A stretch of DNA of 19,034 nucleotides from DATKQI01 sp035532755 (lineage in GTDB: Bacteria > Pseudomonadota > Alphaproteobacteria > Acetobacterales > Acetobacteraceae). The stretch lies in NCBI GenBank assembly GCA_035532755.1, contig DATKQI010000395.1, positions 1 through 19,034 on the forward strand, in the 5' to 3' direction. Of the stretch, positions 1 to 6,544 are shown piece by piece. Numbering within the stretch: position 1 is the stretch's first letter; every line of letters begins with the position of its first letter. The translations under genes and the position numbers were made by a program. Below the pieces are notes generated by a model. The model was not told where the DNA came from and did no database searches. It saw only the letters and a list, made by a program, of their open reading frames with translations.

Positions 1-67
1 GCGAAGGGATTCGAACCCTCGACCCCAACCTTGGCAAGGTTGTGCTCTACCCCTGAGCTACGCCCGC
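1..67 (-). tRNA. tRNA-Gly (anticodon GCC), 3' end cut by window edge
   Basis: Read on the minus strand, the sequence starts with acceptor strand GCGGGCG, then a D arm with GCTC/GAGC stems. The anticodon arm is CAACC-TTGCCAA-GGTTG, giving anticodon GCC (glycine, GGC/GGU codons). The T arm is GAGGG-TTCGAAT-CCCTT. The window begins inside the 3' acceptor strand, so the last acceptor bases, discriminator and any encoded CCA lie outside. All visible stems pair, so it looks functional. Confidence 0.96.
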
Positions 68-82
68 ATCCGGCAGAGCGGG

Positions 83-111
83 TTTCTATTTGGCTTCACC
101 GTGGATTGCAA
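83..111 (-). promoter_or_regulatory. Putative sigma-70-type promoter of the tRNA-Gly gene
   Basis: On the minus strand a TTGCAA -35-like box (106-111) is followed after 17 bases by a TAGAAA -10-like box (83-88), each matching 4 of 6 consensus positions. Transcription would start near 76, about nine bases before the mature tRNA 5' end at 67. Spacing and position fit a tRNA promoter. No experimental support is available from sequence alone. Confidence 0.45.
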
Positions 112-284
112 GCGGCCCCCTGCCATGCCATCAGACGCACCCGGCACGGCCTGGGCCACGGCTGCCGCCCATCCGGGGCTGCCGACGCCGTGCCGACTTT
201 CGCCGCGCGTGGCGATGGGGGATCGGCGGCTTGTCGGCGGCCAAACACGGAACATCTAACCCTCATGGGAACGGGACCATCGCC

Positions 285-1220
285 ATGGATCTGATCATCG
301 GCCAGACAGCCGCCTCCGGCGCCGCCGCCGACTCCATGATTGTCGAAGGCGACCAGAAAACCTTCATGCAGGAGGTGGTGGAGGCGTCTCGCACCACGCC
401 GGTGCTGGTTGATTTCTGGGCCACGTGGTGCGGCCCGTGCAAGCAGCTCACGCCCATCCTGGAAAAGGTGGTGCGCGCGGCCGGCGGCCGGCTGAAGCTC
501 GTGAAGATCGACATCGACAAGAACCGCGCCCTGGTTCAACAGCTCGCCCAGCTTGGCCTGCCTCTGCAATCGGTGCCGACCGTGGCGGCCTTCTGGCAGG
601 GCCAGATCGCCGACCTGTTCCAGGGGGCGCTTCCTGAATCGGAGATCAAGCGTTTCGTGGAAACGCTGCTGAAGCAGGCGGGCGGCAGCATGCCCGCGGC
701 CGATCTGCTGGCGGAGGCAAAGGCGGCGGTCGAGGCCGGCAAGCCCGAGGAGGCAGCCGAGAGCTTCACCGCCCTGATCCAGCAGGAACCGGAGAACGCG
801 GAAGCCTGGGGCGGCCTCGTCCGCTGCCTGATCGCACTCGGGGAGGAGGACGAGGCCCGCCAGACGCTGGACCAGGTACCGCCGAAGATCGCCGAGCATG
901 CCGAGATCGCCGGCGCGCGCAGCGCCCTCGCCCTGGCCGCCGAGGGGCGGGAGGCCGCCGCCCAGTTGCAGCAGTTCGAGGCGCGGCTCGCAGCCGATCC
1001 GGCCGACCATCAGGCCCGCTACGACCTCGCCGCCGCCCTGAATGCCATGAACCGCCGGGAGGAGGCCGCCGAGGCCTTGCTGGAGATCATGCGCCGCGCC
1101 CGCGGCTGGAACGAGGATGCGGCCCGGCTGCAACTGCTGAAGCTGTTCGAGGCGTGGGGGCTGGACGATCCGGCGACCATGGCCGCGCGGCGCAAGCTCT
1201 CCGCCCTGCTGTTCAGCTGA
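285..1220 (+). CDS. ybbN: Thioredoxin-TPR co-chaperone, YbbN/CnoX-like
   Basis: A 311-residue protein with an N-terminal thioredoxin domain (about residues 20-125) and a C-terminal TPR-like helical half (about 135-311) rich in Ala, Glu and Leu. The redox motif is WCGPC at residues 48-52 and the cis-proline loop VPT is at 97-99, so unlike E. coli YbbN, where the first cysteine is replaced, the active site is complete. Family knowledge: CnoX/YbbN proteins hold unfolded clients, protect them from over-oxidation and pass them to GroEL or DnaK in the cytoplasm. The ATG at 285 is chosen because GGGAACGGGA precedes it and the thioredoxin fold begins shortly after; the frame is open upstream to 90, but that extension does not resemble the family. 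It is followed 13 bases later by a Lon-N-domain gene, suggesting a proteostasis operon. Confidence 0.93.
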   Translation: MDLIIGQTAASGAAADSMIVEGDQKTFMQEVVEASRTTPVLVDFWATWCGPCKQLTPILEKVVRAAGGRLKLVKIDIDKNRALVQQLAQLGLPLQSVPTVAAFWQGQIADLFQGALPESEIKRFVETLLKQAGGSMPAADLLAEAKAAVEAGKPEEAAESFTALIQQEPENAEAWGGLVRCLIALGEEDEARQTLDQVPPKIAEHAEIAGARSALALAAEGREAAAQLQQFEARLAADPADHQARYDLAAALNAMNRREEAAEALLEIMRRARGWNEDAARLQLLKLFEAWGLDDPATMAARRKLSALLFS

Positions 1221-1233
1221 TCCACCCGCCGGC

Positions 1234-1917
1234 ATGGCCGCGCGCCCGCCGCGACTGGAAGATATCGGCGAGGAATTCGCCATCTTCCCGCTGGCCGGCG
1301 CGCTGCTGCTGCCCCACGGCAAACTGCCGCTGAACATATTCGAGCCGCGCTATCTCGCCATGGTCGAGGACAGCCTGGCCGGCGGGCGGATGTTCGGCAT
1401 GATCCAGCCGGACACGCATCTGCAGCACTCCGCGTTCGGCCCCGGCCTGTTCCGCATCGGCTGCCTGGGGCGGGTGTCCTCCTTCAGTGAAGCGGAAGAC
1501 GGCCGTTTCCTGATCACGCTGACGGGGTTGATCCGTTTCTCTGTCGTCGAGGAGCTGGCCATGTGCCGCGGCTACCGGCGGGTACGGGCCAGTTGCGCCG
1601 GCTTCGCCGCCGATCTCGATGCCGTCCGGCCGGTCTCCACCGTCTCGCGGGCCGAGCTGCTGCGCGCGCTGCGGGCCTATTTCGCCCGGCTTGGCATCGA
1701 TGCGAATTGGGATGCGATCAACCAGATGCGTGATGATATGCTGGTGATCACCCTGTGCATGATCTGCCCGTTCAAGCCGATGGAGAAGCAGGCCCTGCTG
1801 GAATCCCGCACCCCGGCGGATCGGGCGGCCGCCCTGCTCGTGCTGCTGGAGATGGCGGCCAAGGGTCCGCAAGACGGCGGGCAGAATGATGGCGCATCCG
1901 GGCCTCTGATGAACTGA
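1234..1917 (+). CDS. Lon protease N-terminal (substrate-binding) domain protein
   Basis: This 227-residue protein is essentially a stand-alone Lon-N (PUA-like) domain. The region around residues 16-45 carries the family pattern: FPL, then a Leu-rich strand, LPLNIFEPRY and the LAMVEDSL helix. A later segment has the GCLGRV and FLITLTGLIRF strands typical of the domain. It has no AAA+ ATPase motif and no Ser-Lys protease dyad, so it cannot be a protease by itself. The family is widespread in bacteria, usually next to ybbN in alphaproteobacteria; its biochemical role is not established, and peptide or substrate recognition is an inference from Lon. The ATG at 1234 lies 13 bases after the ybbN-like stop and is the first start consistent with the domain. 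Probably cotranscribed with its neighbours. Confidence 0.92.
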   Translation: MAARPPRLEDIGEEFAIFPLAGALLLPHGKLPLNIFEPRYLAMVEDSLAGGRMFGMIQPDTHLQHSAFGPGLFRIGCLGRVSSFSEAEDGRFLITLTGLIRFSVVEELAMCRGYRRVRASCAGFAADLDAVRPVSTVSRAELLRALRAYFARLGIDANWDAINQMRDDMLVITLCMICPFKPMEKQALLESRTPADRAAALLVLLEMAAKGPQDGGQNDGASGPLMN

Positions 1918-1946
1918 GCGGGCCGCCCCCGCATGGAGAGACGAAC

Positions 1947-2180
1947 GTGAGCGATACCCCCCCACGGCAGAATGTCGCGCCGGAGCCGGCCACCCCACCC
2001 ACCGGCCCGGCGGTCGATCCGCGCCTGCTGGAAATCCTGGTCTGCCCGCTGACCAAGGGGCCGCTCGTGTATGACAGGCAACGCAATGAGCTGGTCAGCG
2101 AAAAGGCGGGCCTCGCCTATCCGGTGCGCGGCGGCATCCCGATCATGCTGCCGGAGGAAGCCCGGCCTCTCGGCGTGTGA
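1947..2180 (+). CDS. Trm112-like / YcaR family small protein
   Basis: A 77-residue protein with a disordered Pro/Thr-rich first 25 residues and then the Trm112/UPF0434 core: DPRLLEILVCPLTKGPLVYD, a second strand with the NELVSE and AYPVRGGIPIML pattern, and a short acidic end. The family includes the zinc-ribbon-like partner of methyltransferases in eukaryotes and archaea; the bacterial homologues have no agreed function. Only one cysteine is present (in CPLTKG), so it is unlikely to hold a four-cysteine zinc site. The start is a GTG at 1947 with GGAGAG six bases upstream, a well-placed ribosome site. Its stop at 2178-2180 overlaps the start of the DUF971 gene by one base, so translational coupling is likely. 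Confidence 0.9.
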   Translation: MSDTPPRQNVAPEPATPPTGPAVDPRLLEILVCPLTKGPLVYDRQRNELVSEKAGLAYPVRGGIPIMLPEEARPLGV

Positions 2181-2533
2181 TGCCCACCCCGCGCGAAATC
2201 CGGCTGCGTCGTGCCGAGCGGCTGCTGGAGGTGGCGTTCGACGATGGCGCCAGCTTCTCTTTCCCGGCCGAGTTCCTGCGCGTGGAAAGCCCGAGCGCGG
2301 AGGTGCAAGGGCACTCCCCGTCCGAGCGCCAGACCGTGCCGGGCCGGCGCCTTGTCGGCATCCGGGCCGTGGAGCCGGTCGGCCAGTACGCCGTCCGGCT
2401 GATTTTCGACGACGGGCATGACACCGGCATCTATAGCTGGGACTACCTGCATCAGCTTGGCCGCGAACAGCCGGCCCGCTGGCAAGCCTACCTGACCGCC
2501 TTGGCAACCAAGGGACTGCGGCGGGACCCATAA
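2180..2533 (+). CDS. DUF971 / gamma-butyrobetaine-hydroxylase-like N-terminal domain protein
   Basis: A 117-residue single-domain protein. It shows the DUF971 pattern: an early beta hairpin ending in a short FDDG turn and a FPAEFLRVESPSAEVQGH block around residues 32-50. A VEPVGQYAVRLIFDDGHDTG strand pair comes next, then the IYSWDYLHQLG closing motif. In gamma-butyrobetaine hydroxylase and in some Fe-S (Mrp/ApbC-linked) proteins this domain is an accessory fold; stand-alone bacterial copies have no proven activity. I place the start at the ATG at 2180, which overlaps the previous stop as TGATG; a GTG at 2177 directly before it is an alternative and adds one residue. It is the last gene of the four-gene set and ends 21 bases before a convergent gene. 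Confidence 0.9.
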   Translation: MPTPREIRLRRAERLLEVAFDDGASFSFPAEFLRVESPSAEVQGHSPSERQTVPGRRLVGIRAVEPVGQYAVRLIFDDGHDTGIYSWDYLHQLGREQPARWQAYLTALATKGLRRDP

Positions 2534-2554
2534 GTCGCCGCCGGCCGCAACCCT

Positions 2555-2824
2555 TCAGTTGACGGTGATCGGCACCCGCACGTCCACGCCGGGCACAAGG
2601 CTCCGGCTGCCGCTGCCCGGTATCGTCGGGTCGGTGCCCGGGGCGTGGAACAGCCGGGGCACGATGTTCGGCGCGGCTGGCAGCGGGTTCAGCGCCGGCG
2701 CTTCCAGGCTGAAATCCGGCATCGGCGCGTCTATGGAAGGCGGCGGCCCGGGTGGTGGCGGCGGCGGCAGGGGCAGCCAGGCCAGAAGGGCGGCGAGCAG
2801 AATGGCGGACGTCCGGCGGGTCAT
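2555..2824 (-). CDS. Small proline-rich exported or membrane-anchored protein, unknown function
   Basis: An 89-residue protein. Residues 1-19 form an N-terminal signal or anchor (MTRRTS followed by a Leu/Ala hydrophobic run). A proline tract PPPPPPGPPP follows at once, then a low-complexity Pro-rich tail with phrases such as FSLEAPALNPLPAAPN and a final VPGVDVRVPITVN strand-like segment. There is no lipobox cysteine or known domain. Its ATG overlaps the Nudix gene stop as ATGA, so it is almost certainly translated by coupling to that gene. I do not recognise a family; similar short proline-rich periplasmic proteins are common and poorly conserved. A role in the cell envelope is only an inference from the signal sequence. 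Confidence 0.7.
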   Translation of the reverse strand: MTRRTSAILLAALLAWLPLPPPPPPGPPPSIDAPMPDFSLEAPALNPLPAAPNIVPRLFHAPGTDPTIPGSGSRSLVPGVDVRVPITVN

Positions 2825-3375
2825 AACGCCGGCAGCCCGTCGAGCGGGCGGGTTCCACGCGCATCCTCCGGCGGGTTGCCGGCCGGCCGGCCAAGTGGCG
2901 CACCGTGCGCCCGTCGCCACGCCGCAAGCGCCCAGTGAACGGAGGGAAAGGCGATACGGTCGAAGGGAATCCGCTCCCACTCGAACAGCCCGACCTCCTG
3001 GCTCTCCGGCCCGGCGGCGAAGACGGGGGGCGTGGTGGCGAAGCGGGCGCGGAAGATCACCTGCACCTGCCCGATGCGGCTGATGCTGAACACGCCCAGA
3101 ATCCCCTCGATCTCGATGCGGGCGCAGGCCTCCTCGGCGGCTTCGCGGGCAGCGCCTTCCTCGACCGTCTCGCCCAGTTCCAGATAACCGGCCGGCAGCG
3201 TCCACAACCCCCGGCGCGGTTCGATGGCGCGGCGGCAGAGCAGGACGCGGCCCTGATCGGAGACGACGGAGCCGACGACCACTTTCGGATTCTCATAGGC
3301 CACATGGCCGCAATCCGGGCAGATCAGCCGCTCGCGCGTATCGCCTTCAGGGGTGTGCCGGATGAATTCGGGCAT
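2821..3375 (-). CDS. Nudix hydrolase with N-terminal zinc-ribbon-like segment
   Basis: A 184-residue Nudix protein of the ADP-ribose pyrophosphatase-like COG1051 type. It begins with a short ribbon-like segment, CPDCG at residues 19-23 followed by YENPK, as in the NUDIX_N_2 arrangement; no second CxxC is present, so zinc binding is doubtful. The Nudix box runs from G63 to A85 (G-x5-E, then REAAEEACA), with the Mg-binding REAAEE core (77-82) intact. The usual Gly after EEx is Cys84 here, a conservative loop position that varies in the family. Known substrates are nucleoside diphosphates linked to another group (for example ADP-ribose, NADH); the exact one cannot be read from sequence. The last 25 residues are a Pro/Gly-rich tail. 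The stop overlaps the small proline-rich gene. Confidence 0.92.
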   Translation of the reverse strand: MPEFIRHTPEGDTRERLICPDCGHVAYENPKVVVGSVVSDQGRVLLCRRAIEPRRGLWTLPAGYLELGETVEEGAAREAAEEACARIEIEGILGVFSISRIGQVQVIFRARFATTPPVFAAGPESQEVGLFEWERIPFDRIAFPSVHWALAAWRRAHGAPLGRPAGNPPEDARGTRPLDGLPAL

Positions 3376-3433
3376 TGCGGCAGCCTGGACCGTGCTGCCG
3401 CGCGAATCAACGAAAGACCGTCCGCGCGCCGGT

Positions 3434-3667
3434 TCAGACAGACAGGTTGAGCAGCGAGCCGCGCGGCAGGATTTGGCCCGGCCCTTGCGCGGGGGTTTGC
3501 GGGGCGGATTTCAGCAAAGGGGCCGGTGCGGCGCCGCCTGCCGGCCCGCTCTCCAGGGTGCGGATAGGGCGCATCATGCCGGACTGGCCGAGCGGCGATG
3601 TCGCGATGCCGGTGGAGAAGGCCGCCAGGGATGTTCCGGAGATCATGCGCGGGATGATCCCTGACAT
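3434..3667 (-). CDS. Small hypothetical protein, unrecognised
   Basis: A 77-residue reading frame filling the gap between the glycosyltransferase stop at 3671 and the Nudix start at 3375. The protein has a mildly hydrophobic N-terminal half with many Met, Ser and Gly, a Pro/Ala-rich middle and an ordered-looking end, ILPRGSLLNLSV. Third codon positions are GC-rich like the neighbours, which supports coding. The first ATG lies only three bases after the upstream stop, with AGGA one base from the ATG, too close for a good ribosome site; start re-use by coupling, or a later Met (residues 8 or 31), is possible. No domain was recognised. A frame on the other strand over the same bases (3375-3674) is also open but has no ribosome site I could see. 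Confidence 0.5.
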   Translation of the reverse strand: MSGIIPRMISGTSLAAFSTGIATSPLGQSGMMRPIRTLESGPAGGAAPAPLLKSAPQTPAQGPGQILPRGSLLNLSV

Positions 3668-3670
3668 TTC

Positions 3671-5233
3671 CTAAAAATGCGTGAACGCGCCGTGGTGCAC
3701 AGCCGAACCCTGATGGGTCCGGCACGTCCGGATGAAGACGATGATGTGGCTCTCGCGGTCAGCCTGGCGCCAGCAGCGCGCGCCCTGGAACGCCCCCAGC
3801 AGATGCGGCAGCGTCGCCCGGCTGCTCGCATCCACGCCCAGCATGGCAAGGATCACGCGGGGGTAGGGCGCGGCGCGGGCGCGGATGGCGGCTTCCGCCG
3901 TGGTGTCGCGGACGATCAGTACATGCAGCCAGTCGGGCGCGGCCGTGATGAAGGCGCCAACCACGCCCACGCCGTCATTGCCGCGCGGCAGCAGCACGAG
4001 GCCCCGCGGCCCGGCACGGGCGCCGGCGGCGCGCGCGGTCGCCCCCTGCGGCTGCATGGTCTGCGGCATCACGGCCAGCCCGGCTACCGCCGCGGCCTGC
4101 ACCGCCAGCATCAGCCCGAGCCACTTTCCGCCGCCGCGGGTGGCCGCGAAGGCCCCGGCCGCGAGCAGGGCCAGGAACGGCAGGGCGAAGGCGAGGTACC
4201 GGATCTCGAACGGCCTCGTGTCGAATACCAGGCCAAGCACAACCAGACCCGCCGGCGGGGCTAGAGCGGCCATCGCGAACAGGGTGCGTGTGCCGCGCAT
4301 GCCGATGTGCCGCCAACGGCCTGCGATCAACAAGACCAGTGCCACCAAGCCAAAAGCCAATACCATCTCCGCCGCAACGCGCCCCACGCCGGAGAGGTAG
4401 AGCGGCAATCCGCCTAAGATGGCGGCCGCCGCATCGCGTGCCAGCCGCGCCACGGCCGGGCCGGTCGCGAAAGGCGCGAACTGGCCGATACGGCTGTCGC
4501 GCTGGGCGAGGAAAAAGAAGAAATCACCGGGCAGGAACAACAGGAAGCCCACCCCGGCCGCAAGCCACAGGGCCGGCCTGCGCAACTCCGCCGCAAACAG
4601 CCACAGCAGGGCGGCACAACCCACGAACACCGCCAGGTAATTCGAAAAACCGGCCGCACCCAGCGCAAGCCCGCCGGCAAGGGCGCTCCAGGCACGATCC
4701 CGCCGCGCCGCGCGCAACAGCAGCCACACCCCGCCCACCGACAGCGCCTGGGCGAGCGCGAAACCGCGCGCCACCGCACCGGTATAGGCGAAGCCATAGC
4801 AGCCGAGCGTGAGCGCCATCGCCGCCGCCGGCGGCAACCCGGCCTCGGCCGCGATGGCGCCCACCGCGCCGAGGGCCAGCAGGCTGAGCAGCACCGAGAG
4901 AAGGCGCAGCCGGAGCAGGCCGAAGCCGACCATCCGGCGCCAGGCGGCGGCCAGCCAGAAATACAGCGGCGGATGCACATCCGTGCGCCGCAGCAGGGTG
5001 ACGATCCGCCCTGGTGCCGCGCCGCCACGGAAATAGTGCCGGACGGCACCCGCACGGAATGGCACACTTGGCCAGGCCGGGCGCGGGGTGCCGGCGGTCA
5101 CGAATACGGTATATCCCTCATCGTACTCGGGCCCACGCAGCGCGGCGACCGCGGCCAGCGTGATCAGGGCCGTCAGTAGCACCAGGATGACGGTCCGGCG
5201 GCCCGGTCGCCGGGCCAATAGCGGGCGCAGCAC
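3671..5233 (-). CDS. GT39/ArnT-like integral membrane glycosyltransferase
   Basis: A 520-residue polytopic membrane protein with about 10-12 hydrophobic segments, like the PMT/ArnT/RgtB superfamily that uses polyprenyl-phosphate sugars at the periplasmic face. After the first membrane helix (about 14-32), the loop has the conserved acidic pair in EYDEGYTVF (D38-E39), and HPPLYFW at 87-93 matches the second family motif. A C-terminal globular tail of about 130 residues follows the last helix. Acceptor (lipid A, protein or glycan) cannot be told. The frame is open up to 5377, but the GTG at 5233 is preferred because AGGAG sits five bases upstream and the hydrophobic N-terminus starts right after. 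It is the first gene of a minus-strand set and is divergent from the ABC transporter. Confidence 0.85.
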   Translation of the reverse strand: MLRPLLARRPGRRTVILVLLTALITLAAVAALRGPEYDEGYTVFVTAGTPRPAWPSVPFRAGAVRHYFRGGAAPGRIVTLLRRTDVHPPLYFWLAAAWRRMVGFGLLRLRLLSVLLSLLALGAVGAIAAEAGLPPAAAMALTLGCYGFAYTGAVARGFALAQALSVGGVWLLLRAARRDRAWSALAGGLALGAAGFSNYLAVFVGCAALLWLFAAELRRPALWLAAGVGFLLFLPGDFFFFLAQRDSRIGQFAPFATGPAVARLARDAAAAILGGLPLYLSGVGRVAAEMVLAFGLVALVLLIAGRWRHIGMRGTRTLFAMAALAPPAGLVVLGLVFDTRPFEIRYLAFALPFLALLAAGAFAATRGGGKWLGLMLAVQAAAVAGLAVMPQTMQPQGATARAAGARAGPRGLVLLPRGNDGVGVVGAFITAAPDWLHVLIVRDTTAEAAIRARAAPYPRVILAMLGVDASSRATLPHLLGAFQGARCWRQADRESHIIVFIRTCRTHQGSAVHHGAFTHF

Positions 5234-5357
5234 CGCATCTCCTGGCGCGTGGGTTCGCGAGTGGTTGTAGCCGCGCGGCCCGGCATGCGCCACCCTCGCG
5301 GCTCCCGGGGAATTCAGCGCGGCGCTCTGGACGAGCGCGGCCATTTGCGTGCATCTT

Positions 5358-5368
5358 TTGTCTGACAA
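5358..5368. promoter_or_regulatory. Palindrome matching the FadR/GntR-type operator pattern, upstream of the sugar ABC operon
   Basis: TTGTCTGACAA is a perfect 5+1+5 palindrome and fits the T-N-GT-N3-AC-N-A pattern known for FadR-subfamily GntR repressors. It lies 72 bases before the binding-protein ATG and 125 bases before the divergent glycosyltransferase start, a normal place for an operator. No regulator gene is present in this window. The match is short, so chance occurrence is possible. Confidence 0.4.
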
Positions 5369-5440
5369 GACCAGCAAGCGGCCGACCCGGCTTCACGGAC
5401 ATAACAAAGGGGTCGAACCAGACCCGGAACGGAGGAAACG

Positions 5441-6544
5441 ATGACGAACGCGATCACGCGGCGGGGGATTCTGCAGGTCGGCGGCATGGGTGTTGCCGGC
5501 CTGGGCGCGGGGCTGGTGCTGCCGGGCCTGCCGGCGGCACAGGCGGCGAGCGGCAAGAAGTTCAAGATCGCCCTTTCCAACTCGTATATCGGCAACAAGT
5601 GGCGCATCGAGATGGAGAACGTCTTCAAGGCCGCGCTCGCCATGGAGCCGTACAAGAGCCAGGTCGAGGGCACCTGGTTCAATTCCGGCAACGATGTTTC
5701 CAAGCAGTCCCAGCAGATCTCGAACCTGATCGCCGAGCGGGTGGACGCGATCCTGGTGGATGCAGCCTCACCCACCGGCCTCAACGGCATCCTCCGGCAG
5801 GCCACCGCGCGCGGCATCCTCGTGGTGTCGTTCGACAACATCGCCACCGCGCCGTCCGTGCTGAAGGTGAACATCAGCCAGTACGACCTCGGCCATACGC
5901 TGGCGAGCTGGCTGGCGAAGAAGCTGAACGGCAAGGGCAACGTGATGATGGTGACCGGTGTTGCCGGCACGTCGGTTGACGAGGACCGCAACCGCGGGGC
6001 GGACGATGTGTGGAAGAAGAACCCCGGCATCAAGGTCGTCAACCGCTTCACCGGCATGTGGGATTCCGCGACCGCCGAGCGCAACACCGCCGCCGTGCTG
6101 CCGTCCCTGCCGAAGATCGACGGCATCTGGTGCCAGGGCGGCACGGATGGCGTGCTGAAGGCCTTCATCGCCGCGAAGCGCCCGCTGCCGCCGACCGCCG
6201 GGGAATGCGAGAACGGCTTCCGCAAGTTCATGATCGGCTACATGGGCCACAAGGTGGACGGCATCTCCATCGGCTCGCCGCCGTTCCTCTCGGTGGTCTC
6301 GCTGGAACTCGCCCGGCGGGTGCTGAACAAGAGCTATCCGAAGAAGAACATCGACCTGCCGCTGGCGATCGTGACATCCAAGACCGTGAAGGTCGGCGAA
6401 ACCGTGTTCCCGAACATGCCGGACAGCTTCTTCGACGATTTCACCGACAGCGGATCGAAGGCGATCCTGAAGCTGTGCGTCGATGCCGCGCTGAACGGCA
6501 AGGCCTGCGGCGGCAACCTGGCCGTGGCGCTGCCGGCGGCATGA
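5441..6544 (+). CDS. CUT2-type sugar ABC transporter, periplasmic substrate-binding protein
   Basis: A 367-residue binding protein of the Peripla_BP_4 (RbsB-like) fold. The N-terminus has a twin-arginine pair (R7-R8) before a Gly/Leu hydrophobic stretch, with a cleavage-like AQA|A near residue 35, so Tat export is likely. The mature part shows the family order: KFKIALSNSYIGNKWR, the SNLIAERVDAILVDAAS segment, GILVVSFDNIA, and DGIWCQGGTDGVLKAF. It has four mature cysteines, two near the C-terminus (LCVDAALNGKACGG), which could form a disulfide. An excellent ribosome site, GGAGG, lies five bases before the ATG. The sugar or polyol bound cannot be read from sequence, and no catabolic gene flanks the operon. 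Its stop overlaps the ATPase start. Confidence 0.94.
   Translation: MTNAITRRGILQVGGMGVAGLGAGLVLPGLPAAQAASGKKFKIALSNSYIGNKWRIEMENVFKAALAMEPYKSQVEGTWFNSGNDVSKQSQQISNLIAERVDAILVDAASPTGLNGILRQATARGILVVSFDNIATAPSVLKVNISQYDLGHTLASWLAKKLNGKGNVMMVTGVAGTSVDEDRNRGADDVWKKNPGIKVVNRFTGMWDSATAERNTAAVLPSLPKIDGIWCQGGTDGVLKAFIAAKRPLPPTAGECENGFRKFMIGYMGHKVDGISIGSPPFLSVVSLELARRVLNKSYPKKNIDLPLAIVTSKTVKVGETVFPNMPDSFFDDFTDSGSKAILKLCVDAALNGKACGGNLAVALPAA

Noticed and set aside
96..1337. 413-residue minus-strand open frame opposite the YbbN-like gene
   Set aside because: It mirrors the coding frame of a well-supported chaperone gene and has low-complexity Gly/Leu/Arg content; high GC creates such antisense frames.
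6010..6540. Upstream extension of the ATPase frame inside the binding-protein gene
   Set aside because: It overlaps the binding-protein coding frame and has no family similarity; the ATG at 6541 overlaps the stop as ATGA.
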